This document shows, in pieces, positions 1-5,685 of a DNA stretch of 8,697 nt (position 1 is the first letter of the stretch; each line of letters opens with the position of its first letter). A program made the translations under genes and the position numbers. This DNA is from JAJBWD01 sp041670885 (lineage in GTDB: Bacteria > Bacillota > Clostridia > Clostridiales > Clostridiaceae), in NCBI GenBank assembly GCA_041670885.1, contig JBAXYJ010000119.1, positions 1 through 8,697 on the forward strand, written 5' to 3'. Below the pieces are notes generated by a model. It made no database searches. It was not told where the DNA came from and saw only the letters and a program-made list of their open reading frames with translations.

Positions 1-236
1 ACCGGTCTTTTCTGGCAAGCTTTAATAATACCATTTACGATTTTTGATTTATCAAAATACTCCCGGTTTTCATTCCTTTTAATAACAAGTATTGGTATAT
101 CTTCTATCTTTTCATAGGTGGTATACCTTTTACCGCATTTTAAGCATTCTCTTCTCCTTCTTATATTAATATCTTCATCTGTTGAACGGGAATCTACGAC
201 CTTACTTTCATTATAACCACAGTATGGACACTTCAT
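1..236 (-). CDS. nrdR: Transcriptional repressor NrdR (N-terminal part, cut by window edge)
   Basis: The reading frame starts at the ATG complementary to 234-236 and stays open to base 1, so 78 codons of a protein usually about 150 residues long are visible. It begins MKCPYCGYNESKVVDSR and continues with RRRRECLKCGKRYTTYE. This is the NrdR zinc ribbon: two CxxC pairs (C3/C6 and C31/C34) followed by the start of the ATP-cone domain (IPILVIKRN...EYFDKSKI). NrdR is an ATP/dATP-sensing regulator that represses ribonucleotide reductase genes. An AGAGGT ribosome site lies at 246-251. The gene follows the YlmC-like gene by 47 bp on the same strand with no terminator between, so the two are probably co-transcribed. 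The ATP-cone remainder lies outside the window. Confidence 0.95.
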   Translation of the reverse strand, partial: MKCPYCGYNESKVVDSRSTDEDINIRRRRECLKCGKRYTTYEKIEDIPILVIKRNENREYFDKSKIVNGIIKACQKRP

Positions 237-283
237 TTGCAGCGCACCTCTTATTGTTTTTATAATATAATTATACACTAATA

Positions 284-556
284 TTAATATTTTTCTATAT
301 TTTCTTCATCTGTTATAAGGTTCTCCTGAACCAATATTATATCTTCACCAATTTTTTTTATATTTTCCCATTTTATCTCTATACTATTTATTTTACTAAA
401 AATGGAATAATTTTTTAACGGGATTATTATTGATATAATTTTGTAAGAATTTAAATCAATTTTGAAATCTTTGATAAAACCTATTATTTTTCCTGTGTTT
501 ATTTCTATCACCTGAAGTCTTTTTATATCTTCTAAAGAATAAATTTTATTTTCCAT
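284..556 (-). CDS. YlmC/YmxH family PRC-barrel protein
   Basis: A 90-residue protein beginning MENKIYSLEDIKRLQVIEIN, then TGKIIGFIKDFKID and a beta-rich stretch with SIEIKWENIKKIGEDIILV. The pattern (strand, G-x-x-G-x-x-x-D-x-x-I-D, strand, W-x-x-I-x-x-I-G-x-D-x-I-L-V) is that of small stand-alone PRC-barrel proteins called YlmC or YmxH in spore-forming Firmicutes. They are often annotated as sporulation proteins, but no biochemical role is firmly known. There is no signal peptide or membrane segment. The start is set by an AAGGAGGGA ribosome site at 562-570. It lies downstream of the sigG terminator and upstream of nrdR, an arrangement conserved in clostridia as far as I recall. I am fairly sure of the family and unsure of the function. 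Confidence 0.85.
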   Translation of the reverse strand: MENKIYSLEDIKRLQVIEINTGKIIGFIKDFKIDLNSYKIISIIIPLKNYSIFSKINSIEIKWENIKKIGEDIILVQENLITDEENIEKY

Positions 557-744
557 TATATCCCTCCTTAATTTATAATATGATAATAGAAATTATATAA
601 TTACTTGAAAAATTTGCATAATTTAATATTTGATTTTTCAATTAAAAAAACTATGAAAATTAATAATTTTTAATTGAAAATCAGCCAGAGGTAATTAAGC
701 AATTTTTATAAAAAATATAAATAAAAAAAACTGCCTAAGCAGTT
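557..744. other. 188-bp AT-rich intergenic region, sigG to ylmC-like gene
   Basis: This is the longest gene-free stretch in the window. At the sigG side it holds the sigG terminator, and in the middle a long imperfect inverted repeat (631-683). Close to the downstream gene there is a TATAAT hexamer (minus strand, 592-597). I found no convincing -35 hexamer at 16-18 bp from it, so a promoter for the ylmC-like gene is likely here but not pinned down. No open reading frame of note is present on either strand. Confidence 0.6.
631..683. repeat. Imperfect intergenic inverted repeat, 17-18 bp arms
   Basis: On the plus strand the left arm TGATTTTTCAATTAAAAA (631-648) pairs with TTTTTAATTGAAAATCA (667-683). 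All 17 positions match apart from one extra T bulged in the left arm, and the arms enclose an 18-nt loop. It sits between the sigG terminator and the ylmC-like gene. It lacks the GC-rich stem plus U-run of an intrinsic terminator, so it may be a protein-binding site, an mRNA stabilising structure or a small repeat element. The base composition makes chance pairing easier, but a perfect arm of this length is still notable. Confidence 0.6.
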
Positions 745-746
745 TT
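723..746 (-). terminator. Intrinsic terminator of sigG
   Basis: On the minus strand AAAACTGC-TTAG-GCAGTTTT forms an 8-bp perfect stem with a 4-nt loop (739-746 pairs with 727-734), and the 3' arm continues as a run of eight T. The sigG stop codon (745-747) overlaps the base of the 5' arm. The 3' arm can also pair over 12 bp (725-736) with codons inside sigG at 771-782; see findings. Confidence 0.85.
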
Positions 747-1518
747 ATACATATTTTCTCATATGCTTTAAGGCAGTTTTTTCTAATCTTGAAACTTGAG
801 CTTGTGATATATTAATTTCTTCTGCTACCTCCATTTGAGTCCTTCCCTGAAAGAATCTCATATTCAGGATAAGTTTTTCTCTGGATGATAGTTTTTTCAA
901 AGCTTCTCTTATGGATATGTTTTGAATCCAGCTGTCATCAAGGTTCTTTTTATCACTAATCTGATCCATTACAAAAATAGCTTCTCCGCCATCATGATAC
1001 ACAGGCTCAAATAAGGAAACAGGATCTTGAATGGCATCCAGTGCGAAAACAACCTCCTCTCTTGGAACTTGAAGCTGATTGGCTATTTCTGAAATTGTAG
1101 GCTCTTTATTATTTTTATTTGCCAGATAATCTCTGGCCTGAAGAGCTTTATAGGCAATATCCCGAAGTGACCTGCTTACTCTTACTGAATTATTATCTCT
1201 AAGATATCTTCTTATCTCACCTATAATCATAGGTACAGCATAAGTAGAAAATTTTACATTTTGACTCATGTCAAAATTATCTATTGCCTTAATAAGTCCA
1301 ACACAACCCACCTGAAAAATATCATCAGGGTTTTCTCCTCTGTTATTAAATTTTTGTATTACGCTTAAAACTAATCTAAGATTACCCTTGATAAATTTCT
1401 CTCTAGACTCATTATCACCTTTTTTCATCCGAGTCATAAGATACTTTTTCTCTTTTTCACTTAACACTGGCAGTTTTGAAGTATTTACTCCACATAAATC
1501 GACTTTATTTGTAATCAT
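745..1518 (-). CDS. sigG: RNA polymerase sporulation-specific sigma factor SigG
   Basis: A 257-residue protein, close to the usual 260. It opens MITNKVDLCGVNTSKLPVL, the nearly invariant sigma-G N-terminus that also carries the region recognised by the anti-sigma factor Gin in Bacillus. Sigma region 2 follows, with DDIFQVGCVGLIKAIDNFD and the DNA-melting/-10 segment FSTYAVPMIIGEIRRYLRD, then region 3, then a region 4 helix-turn-helix at about 223-250 (RTQMEVAEEINISQAQVSRL). Sigma-G directs late forespore transcription after engulfment. The start is supported by an AAGGGG ribosome site (1527-1532). It lies 68 bp after sigE with no terminator between, so read-through from the spoIIG operon is possible, but its own sigma-F/G-type promoter is visible just upstream. 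The protein appears intact. Confidence 0.97.
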   Translation of the reverse strand: MITNKVDLCGVNTSKLPVLSEKEKKYLMTRMKKGDNESREKFIKGNLRLVLSVIQKFNNRGENPDDIFQVGCVGLIKAIDNFDMSQNVKFSTYAVPMIIGEIRRYLRDNNSVRVSRSLRDIAYKALQARDYLANKNNKEPTISEIANQLQVPREEVVFALDAIQDPVSLFEPVYHDGGEAIFVMDQISDKKNLDDSWIQNISIREALKKLSSREKLILNMRFFQGRTQMEVAEEINISQAQVSRLEKTALKHMRKYV

Positions 1519-1548
1519 TAAACCAGCCCCTTAAGTAGTTTGCATTTA

Positions 1549-1579
1549 TATTTTTACCTAAAGGTCTTATTTTTATTCA
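1549..1579 (-). promoter_or_regulatory. Candidate sigma-F/sigma-G promoter of sigG
   Basis: On the minus strand TGAATA (1574-1579) is followed after 15 bp by GGTAAAAATA (1549-1558), ending 30 bp before the sigG start codon. Against the Bacillus sigma-F consensus as I know it (WGHATA, 14-16 bp, GGNRAYAMTW) there is one mismatch, at the Y position. sigG is the classic sigma-F target and is also autoregulated by sigma-G in Bacillus. Assignment to a particular sigma factor is inference. Confidence 0.7.
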
Positions 1580-1586
1580 ACATATT

Positions 1587-2294
1587 CTATACCATTTTAT
1601 TTATTTCTTTTTTCAATCTTTTAATTATCCTTTTTTCCAGTCTGGATATATAAGACTGAGATATCCCTAACATATCAGCTACTTCCTTTTGAGTTTTTTC
1701 CTTTTGTCCGTATAATCCAAATCTTAATTTTACAATTTCTTTTTCTCTTACGTTCAATTTGCCTAAGGCTATTGATAAAAGTTCTTTATCCACTTCATCT
1801 TCTAAAACATTATAGACTGAATCATTTTCTGTTCCTAATATGTCCGAAAGAAGAAGTTCATTCCCATCCCAGTCAATATTTAAAGGTTCATAAAAAGAAA
1901 TTTCAGCTTTAATCTTATTGTTTCTTCTAAGATACATTAATATTTCATTTTCTATGCATCTGGAGGCATAAGTCGCCAGCTTTATTTTTTTCTCAGGATC
2001 AAAAGTATTAACAGCCTTAATAAGTCCAATTGTCCCAACTGATATAAGATCTTCTATTCCAATACCTGTATTTTCAAATTTTCTTGAAATATAAACAACC
2101 AGCCTTATGTTTCGCTCTATTAAAACAGATCTTACTGTTTCATCACCATTTATCAATCTGCTGACTAATATATCTTCCTCATCCTTAGTAAGAGGCGGTG
2201 GAAGAGCATCATTGCCCCCAACGTAATTAAGTTCACTGATAAATAATTTCAACTTGCATATTATTTTATTTAGATACCTTATTAAATATATCAT
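1587..2294 (-). CDS. sigE: RNA polymerase sporulation-specific sigma factor SigE (pro-sigma-E)
   Basis: A 235-residue sigma-70 family protein and the first mother-cell factor in sporulation. Its N-terminus (about residues 1-25) is a hydrophobic/basic pro-sequence ending ELNYVGGNDALPPPL, which matches the YYIGGSEALPPPL cleavage region of Bacillus pro-sigma-E; the pro-peptide looks a few residues shorter than in B. subtilis. Region 2 (DLISVGTIGLIKAVNTFD, then LATYASRCIENEILMYLRR) and a region 4 helix-turn-helix (KTQKEVADMLGISQSYISRL, about 201-220) are complete. The start ATG overlaps the spoIIGA stop as ATGA and has its own GGAGG site, so it is translationally coupled to its processing enzyme. 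The intact segment LATYASRCIENEILM is useful for judging the break in sigK at the other end of the window. Confidence 0.97.
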   Translation of the reverse strand: MIYLIRYLNKIICKLKLFISELNYVGGNDALPPPLTKDEEDILVSRLINGDETVRSVLIERNIRLVVYISRKFENTGIGIEDLISVGTIGLIKAVNTFDPEKKIKLATYASRCIENEILMYLRRNNKIKAEISFYEPLNIDWDGNELLLSDILGTENDSVYNVLEDEVDKELLSIALGKLNVREKEIVKLRFGLYGQKEKTQKEVADMLGISQSYISRLEKRIIKRLKKEINKMV

Positions 2295-3094
2295 ATTAAT
2301 CCTCCATTAATTATATATCCTCTTGGTAAAAGTCCGTCATACTCTTCATTTTTTGATATTTTTATATCTGATAATCCTATAAAAGCTTTTTGCTCGTAAG
2401 TTTCATTTTTATCGTATATTTTTATATAGTCAGCCATAAAAGCATTTATCTCACTGTTAAAGCCCCCAACAGTAAAATATGGTATTTTTACCATGTCATG
2501 CTGATCAATATTAAATTCTTTTAAACAGTTACTGTAAATTATGATAACAGGAATTTTTGTAACAGGTTCCTGCAGGTTATTTCCTGTATCCAGAAAACAT
2601 TTTATAACTTTACTTCCATATTTAGATACAATTTCTACGTTATAGAGAAGACTGTTAATTTTTTTCTTCTCTCCTATATAATAAATAATCTGCCATAGTA
2701 TAATATAAGTCAGCATAATTCCTATTAATATATTTTTATAAGATATACCATTCCAGTAAAAATATAAATCATTTGTAGGAACTGTAAAGATACAAAAACC
2801 GGCAAGAAGCATAGATAATGAAATCAATATTACTGTTCCATAGATTATTCTTTTTAGTTTTCCTCCTCTAAGTGTTATGAATATCATTATGAAAGAAAAA
2901 AGTAATTTAAATAGAATAAAGCCAAAAATTCTTGTACTCAGCAAGTAAGCTGCTGCATATAGGCTTCCAGCTAATGAAGCTAAAAGAGTGGACCACATTT
3001 TCACTTTTATTTTCATAAACTGAGATGTTACGTATAAAAGGAAATAATCAATTATAAAATTTTCAATTATCAGTGTATCTAAATATATAACCAT
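2291..3094 (-). CDS. spoIIGA: Sporulation sigma-E factor processing peptidase SpoIIGA
   Basis: A 267-residue protein with an N-terminal half of about five membrane segments (roughly 5-25, 35-52, 58-77, 83-104, 120-140) and a cytoplasmic C-terminal domain. That domain carries the aspartic-protease motif CFLDTGN, with the catalytic Asp near 169, followed by IPVIII and the family segment IPYFTVGG. SpoIIGA sits in the septum and cleaves the pro-peptide from pro-sigma-E when activated by the forespore signal SpoIIR. It is shorter than the B. subtilis protein (about 309), with a clipped C-terminus ending soon after YDGLLP, but all recognisable catalytic features are present. The start is fixed by an AGGGGGTGA ribosome site at 3099-3107. 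It overlaps sigE by 4 bp and is separated from upstream ftsZ by a terminator. Confidence 0.95.
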   Translation of the reverse strand: MVIYLDTLIIENFIIDYFLLYVTSQFMKIKVKMWSTLLASLAGSLYAAAYLLSTRIFGFILFKLLFSFIMIFITLRGGKLKRIIYGTVILISLSMLLAGFCIFTVPTNDLYFYWNGISYKNILIGIMLTYIILWQIIYYIGEKKKINSLLYNVEIVSKYGSKVIKCFLDTGNNLQEPVTKIPVIIIYSNCLKEFNIDQHDMVKIPYFTVGGFNSEINAFMADYIKIYDKNETYEQKAFIGLSDIKISKNEEYDGLLPRGYIINGGLI

Positions 3095-3113
3095 ATTCTC
3101 ACCCCCTATAAAA

Positions 3114-3146
3114 ATTATAAACCAGATTATTTCAAAAATTTGTCAT
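3114..3146 (-). promoter_or_regulatory. Candidate spoIIG promoter with wide spacing and Spo0A-like box
   Basis: On the minus strand ATGACA (3141-3146) and a perfect TATAAT (3114-3119) are separated by 21 bp. In B. subtilis the spoIIG promoter is known for a similar over-long spacing (22 bp) that Spo0A compensates for. The sequence TATGACAAA overlapping the -35 agrees at 7 of 9 positions with the reverse form of the 0A box (TTCGACAAA). A predicted start about 7 nt past the -10 would fall at the edge of the ribosome site, so the 5' leader would be very short. That is a weak point of this assignment. Confidence 0.5.
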
Positions 3147-3174
3147 AATAGATTTATATTTAGTTTCAAAAAAT

Positions 3175-3206
3175 AAAAAAATCAGCTAAATTTAGCTGAT
3201 TTTTTT
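3175..3206 (-). terminator. Palindromic terminator of ftsZ
   Basis: A perfect 32-bp palindrome, AAAAAAATCAGCTAAA followed by its reverse complement. Read on the minus strand it gives a hairpin with a 7-T run on its 3' arm, then more T-rich sequence. The ftsZ stop codon (3205-3207) overlaps the 5' arm. Because it is symmetrical it could in principle act in both directions, but no plus-strand gene needs it. It separates the division genes from the sporulation-regulated spoIIGA-sigE transcript. Confidence 0.85.
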
Positions 3207-4299
3207 AAATCTTTTTTCTTCTTAAAAAAGCTGGAATTTCTAAATCTATTCCATCATCCGGCTTTTTTTCCTTTTGTACTTCTGCTGGAATCTCGATATC
3301 TTTATTTTTAAATGTATTCTCTTTAAATGCGGTGGCCGGTTTTATATCAGAGTCAAATCCTGTTGCTATTACTGTTATTCTAAGTTCATCTTTTAAATTT
3401 TCATCAATTACTGCACCAAATATAATATTTGCATCAGGATCTGCAGCCTGCTGAACTATTTCCGCAGCTTCAGTAATTTCAAATAATCCTAAATCTGCAC
3501 CGCCGGTTACATTCAATAAAACTCCTGTAGCGCCCACAATGGAAGTTTCAAGAAGAGGACTCGATATTGCCTGCTTAGCAGCTTCTTTTGCTCTGTCGTC
3601 GCCGGAGGCTCTTCCAGTTCCCATATGAGCCAGGCCTCTGTCTTCCATTATTGTTTTTACATCGGCAAAATCTAAGTTTACTAGGCCCGGTATAGTAATT
3701 AAATCTGATATTCCCTGAACACCCTGTTTTAATACATTATCTGCTAATTTAAATGAGTCCATTAATGTGGTCTTTTTATCAACCATAGTCAAAAGTCTTT
3801 CATTTGGAATCGTAACTAATGTATCAACTTTCTCTTTCAAATTTTTTATTCCCATTTCCGCATGAAGCATTCTCTTTCTTCCTTCAAAAGGAAATGGTTT
3901 TGTTACTACTCCAACAGTTAAAATTCCCAAGGATTTTGCAATTTCTGCAACTATTGGTGCTGCACCTGTTCCTGTTCCTCCGCCCATTCCAGCTGTTATA
4001 AATACCATATCAGCCCCTTTAATGGACTGGGAAATTTCCTCAGTACTCTCTTCAGCTGCCTTTTGGCCAATTTCCGGATTTGCTCCAGCACCAAGACCCT
4101 TAGTAAGCTTATCTCCTATTTGAATCTTTAAGGATGCATTTGACAGCATAAGAGCCTGTTTATCAGTATTTATTGCAATAAACTCCACATTTTTAAGTCC
4201 GCTTAATATCATTCTGTTTACTGCATTATTTCCTCCTCCGCCGCATCCCACAACTTTAATTTTTGCAAATTGCTGAACATCAACATCAAAATCTAGCAC
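3205..4299 (-). CDS. ftsZ: Cell division protein FtsZ
   Basis: The tubulin-like GTPase that polymerises into the Z-ring at mid-cell and at the polar sporulation septum. From the GTG start it is 364 residues, beginning (M)LDFDVDVQQFAKIKVVG. The nucleotide site shows GCGGGGNNAVNRM (18-30) and the tubulin signature GGGTGTGAAP (106-115). The catalytic T7 loop NLDFADV is at 208-214. A short variable linker leads to the C-terminal peptide DLEIPAFLRR, which docks to FtsA and other Z-ring partners. I chose GTG at 4297-4299 because GGGAGGT (4306-4312) lies 6 nt upstream. A TTG further out at 4312-4314 stays in frame but overlaps this ribosome site and would add five residues absent from typical family members. 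It follows ftsA by 15 bp and ends in a strong terminator, so ftsA-ftsZ form one transcript. Confidence 0.98.
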   Translation of the reverse strand: MLDFDVDVQQFAKIKVVGCGGGGNNAVNRMILSGLKNVEFIAINTDKQALMLSNASLKIQIGDKLTKGLGAGANPEIGQKAAEESTEEISQSIKGADMVFITAGMGGGTGTGAAPIVAEIAKSLGILTVGVVTKPFPFEGRKRMLHAEMGIKNLKEKVDTLVTIPNERLLTMVDKKTTLMDSFKLADNVLKQGVQGISDLITIPGLVNLDFADVKTIMEDRGLAHMGTGRASGDDRAKEAAKQAISSPLLETSIVGATGVLLNVTGGADLGLFEITEAAEIVQQAADPDANIIFGAVIDENLKDELRITVIATGFDSDIKPATAFKENTFKNKDIEIPAEVQKEKKPDDGIDLEIPAFLRRKKI

Positions 4300-4305
4300 A
4301 TTAAT

Positions 4306-4312
4306 ACCTCCC
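4306..4312 (-). promoter_or_regulatory. Ribosome binding site that decides the ftsZ start
   Basis: GGGAGGT on the minus strand, 6 nt before GTG at 4297-4299. The outer in-frame TTG (4312-4314) shares a base with this site and cannot use it, which argues for the GTG start. Confidence 0.85.
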
Positions 4313-4314
4313 AA

Positions 4315-5505
4315 TTAGAAAAAATCTGTAAATATGTCTTTAATTCTTTTGAATATACTTTCTTTATTAGTTTTTTCTGCACTCTGAATATTATATTCTT
4401 TTGTTGCATTTAAACTATCCTCTACAATGCCAACTGACAAAGCAAAAATGGGACTGGTTGAGCCCATATATTTAGGAATTCCTATTCTAACAGTTTTTCC
4501 TAATATGCTCTTTGAAAATTCCTCAATGTTTTTAATAGCTGCTATTCCACCGCCTATTAAAATTACACTATCAGTTTCTTCAAATATAGTGGGATCAATT
4601 TTTTTCTTAACTAACTGTAATATTTCTTCAATCCTGGCTTCAATTATTCTGTTTAAATAATTAACTTTTATATTTTGTTCATCAAAACTGCTGCTTAGTT
4701 TAATTTCATCTTCATCAGAAGAGTTTATTGAAGCATATTTAACTTTTATTTTTTCCGCTTCATCATAAGTTACTTTGCAGCATATAGATATATCATTTGT
4801 TATATTATTCCCGCCTAAGCCTAAAGTATAAGAAATAATCAGTTTATTATCCTTTATTACATAGAAATCTGTCTTGTCTCCGCCAACATCTATAACAAGA
4901 GCGCCCATTTTCTTTTCATTATTTGAAAGAATTGATGCTATAACTGCAGTAGAATTTAAAACCAGTCCTGATAATTTCAAACTATTATTATCAATACATT
5001 TTAAGAAACTGTTTATTACAGTAGAATTTGCTAAAATTAAATTAGCTTCTATTTCTAGCCTTGTCCCATTCATTCCAACAGGATCCTTAATATTATCATA
5101 TCCATCTACAATATACTGAATTGGTGTAATTCCTATAACTTCTTTATCGTATGGAACTGATATTACTTTAGCTGCATTTTTAACTCTTTCAACATCTGAT
5201 ACATTTATTTCCCGGCTGTTTTGAGAAATAGCAACTATACCCTTATTAACTATTGATTCACACTCTAAATCAGATATGGAAATATAAACTTCACTTATTT
5301 CCTCGTCTATTATCCTTTCTAGCTGTGATATACATATATTAATAGATTTTGATGCATTTTCAATATCTACAACCACGCCCTTTTTTATACCCATGCTGTC
5401 TGAGGATGTGGTACCTAGTATTTGTATCTTTCCTTCCACATCTATAAAACCTGCAGAAGCTTTAATTTTTTTAGAACCTATATCAAGTCCTACAAGAAAA
5501 TTCAT
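4315..5505 (-). CDS. ftsA: Cell division protein FtsA
   Basis: An actin/Hsp70-superfamily ATPase that tethers FtsZ to the membrane. Counting from ATG 5503-5505 it is 396 residues. It shows the phosphate-1 motif GLDIGSKKIK (6-15), then the FtsA-specific 1C domain (about 50-135, starting GVVVDIENASKSI). Phosphate-2 is VIDVGGDKTDF (204-214) and the adenosine motif VILIGGGIAAI is at about 314-324. The segment VRIGIPKYMGSTSPIFALSVGIV is typical of the FtsA C-terminal region. The last residues, ESIFKRIKDIFTDFF, form an amphipathic helix of basic and bulky hydrophobic residues, the membrane-targeting sequence of FtsA. The frame stays open upstream to 5592, but that 29-codon extension (MQFPIILKRK...) is not FtsA-like, and GGAG (5517-5520) fits the internal ATG. 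It is fairly divergent from Bacillus FtsA, but adjacency to ftsZ and the C-terminal helix support the call. Confidence 0.9.
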   Translation of the reverse strand: MNFLVGLDIGSKKIKASAGFIDVEGKIQILGTTSSDSMGIKKGVVVDIENASKSINICISQLERIIDEEISEVYISISDLECESIVNKGIVAISQNSREINVSDVERVKNAAKVISVPYDKEVIGITPIQYIVDGYDNIKDPVGMNGTRLEIEANLILANSTVINSFLKCIDNNSLKLSGLVLNSTAVIASILSNNEKKMGALVIDVGGDKTDFYVIKDNKLIISYTLGLGGNNITNDISICCKVTYDEAEKIKVKYASINSSDEDEIKLSSSFDEQNIKVNYLNRIIEARIEEILQLVKKKIDPTIFEETDSVILIGGGIAAIKNIEEFSKSILGKTVRIGIPKYMGSTSPIFALSVGIVEDSLNATKEYNIQSAEKTNKESIFKRIKDIFTDFF

Positions 5506-5516
5506 TATTATGTTTT

Positions 5517-5523
5517 CTCCTTT
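5517..5523 (-). promoter_or_regulatory. Ribosome binding site that decides the ftsA start
   Basis: AAAGGAG on the minus strand, 11 nt before ATG 5503-5505. The next in-frame ATG upstream (5590-5592) has only weak purine content before it, so the shorter protein starting MNFLVGLDIGS is preferred. Confidence 0.75.
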
Positions 5524-5685
5524 CTTAAAGGCTTTTATATTATATTCAACATAAACGCAAAATTTCCTTTTTAAAATTATAGGAAATTGCATAAATAATT
5601 TATACGATTCCCTATTTTAATCAAGAAAATTGGATAATGGCCTTTGGGCTGAAAAGTTAATTTATGAATTATTCAATTTTTTCAC

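Noticed and set aside
237..283. NrdR box or separate promoter between the ylmC-like gene and nrdR
   Set aside because: A TATAAT is present, but no acceptable -35 and no convincing NrdR-box palindrome could be found in the 47 bp.
3819..4001. Plus-strand open frame inside ftsZ
   Set aside because: Lies antisense to a strongly conserved gene, encodes low-complexity Leu/Phe-rich sequence and has no ribosome site.
4300..4314. ftsZ starting at the outer TTG (4312-4314)
   Set aside because: The TTG overlaps the GGGAGGT ribosome site. GTG 4297-4299 lies 6 nt downstream of that site and gives the typical LDFDVD N-terminus.
4427..5119. Two plus-strand open frames (4427-4660 and 4874-5119) inside ftsA
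   Set aside because: Antisense shadows of the ftsA coding frame with no recognisable domain.
5506..5592. 29-codon N-terminal extension of ftsA
   Set aside because: It is unlike FtsA N-termini and has no good ribosome site. GGAG before ATG 5503-5505 gives MNFLVGLDIGS directly.
5506..5685. A promoter for ftsA in the 5506-5685 region
   Set aside because: A TATAAT and a TTGATT exist, but no pair has a 16-18 bp spacing. A promoter is expected here, yet I cannot locate it.
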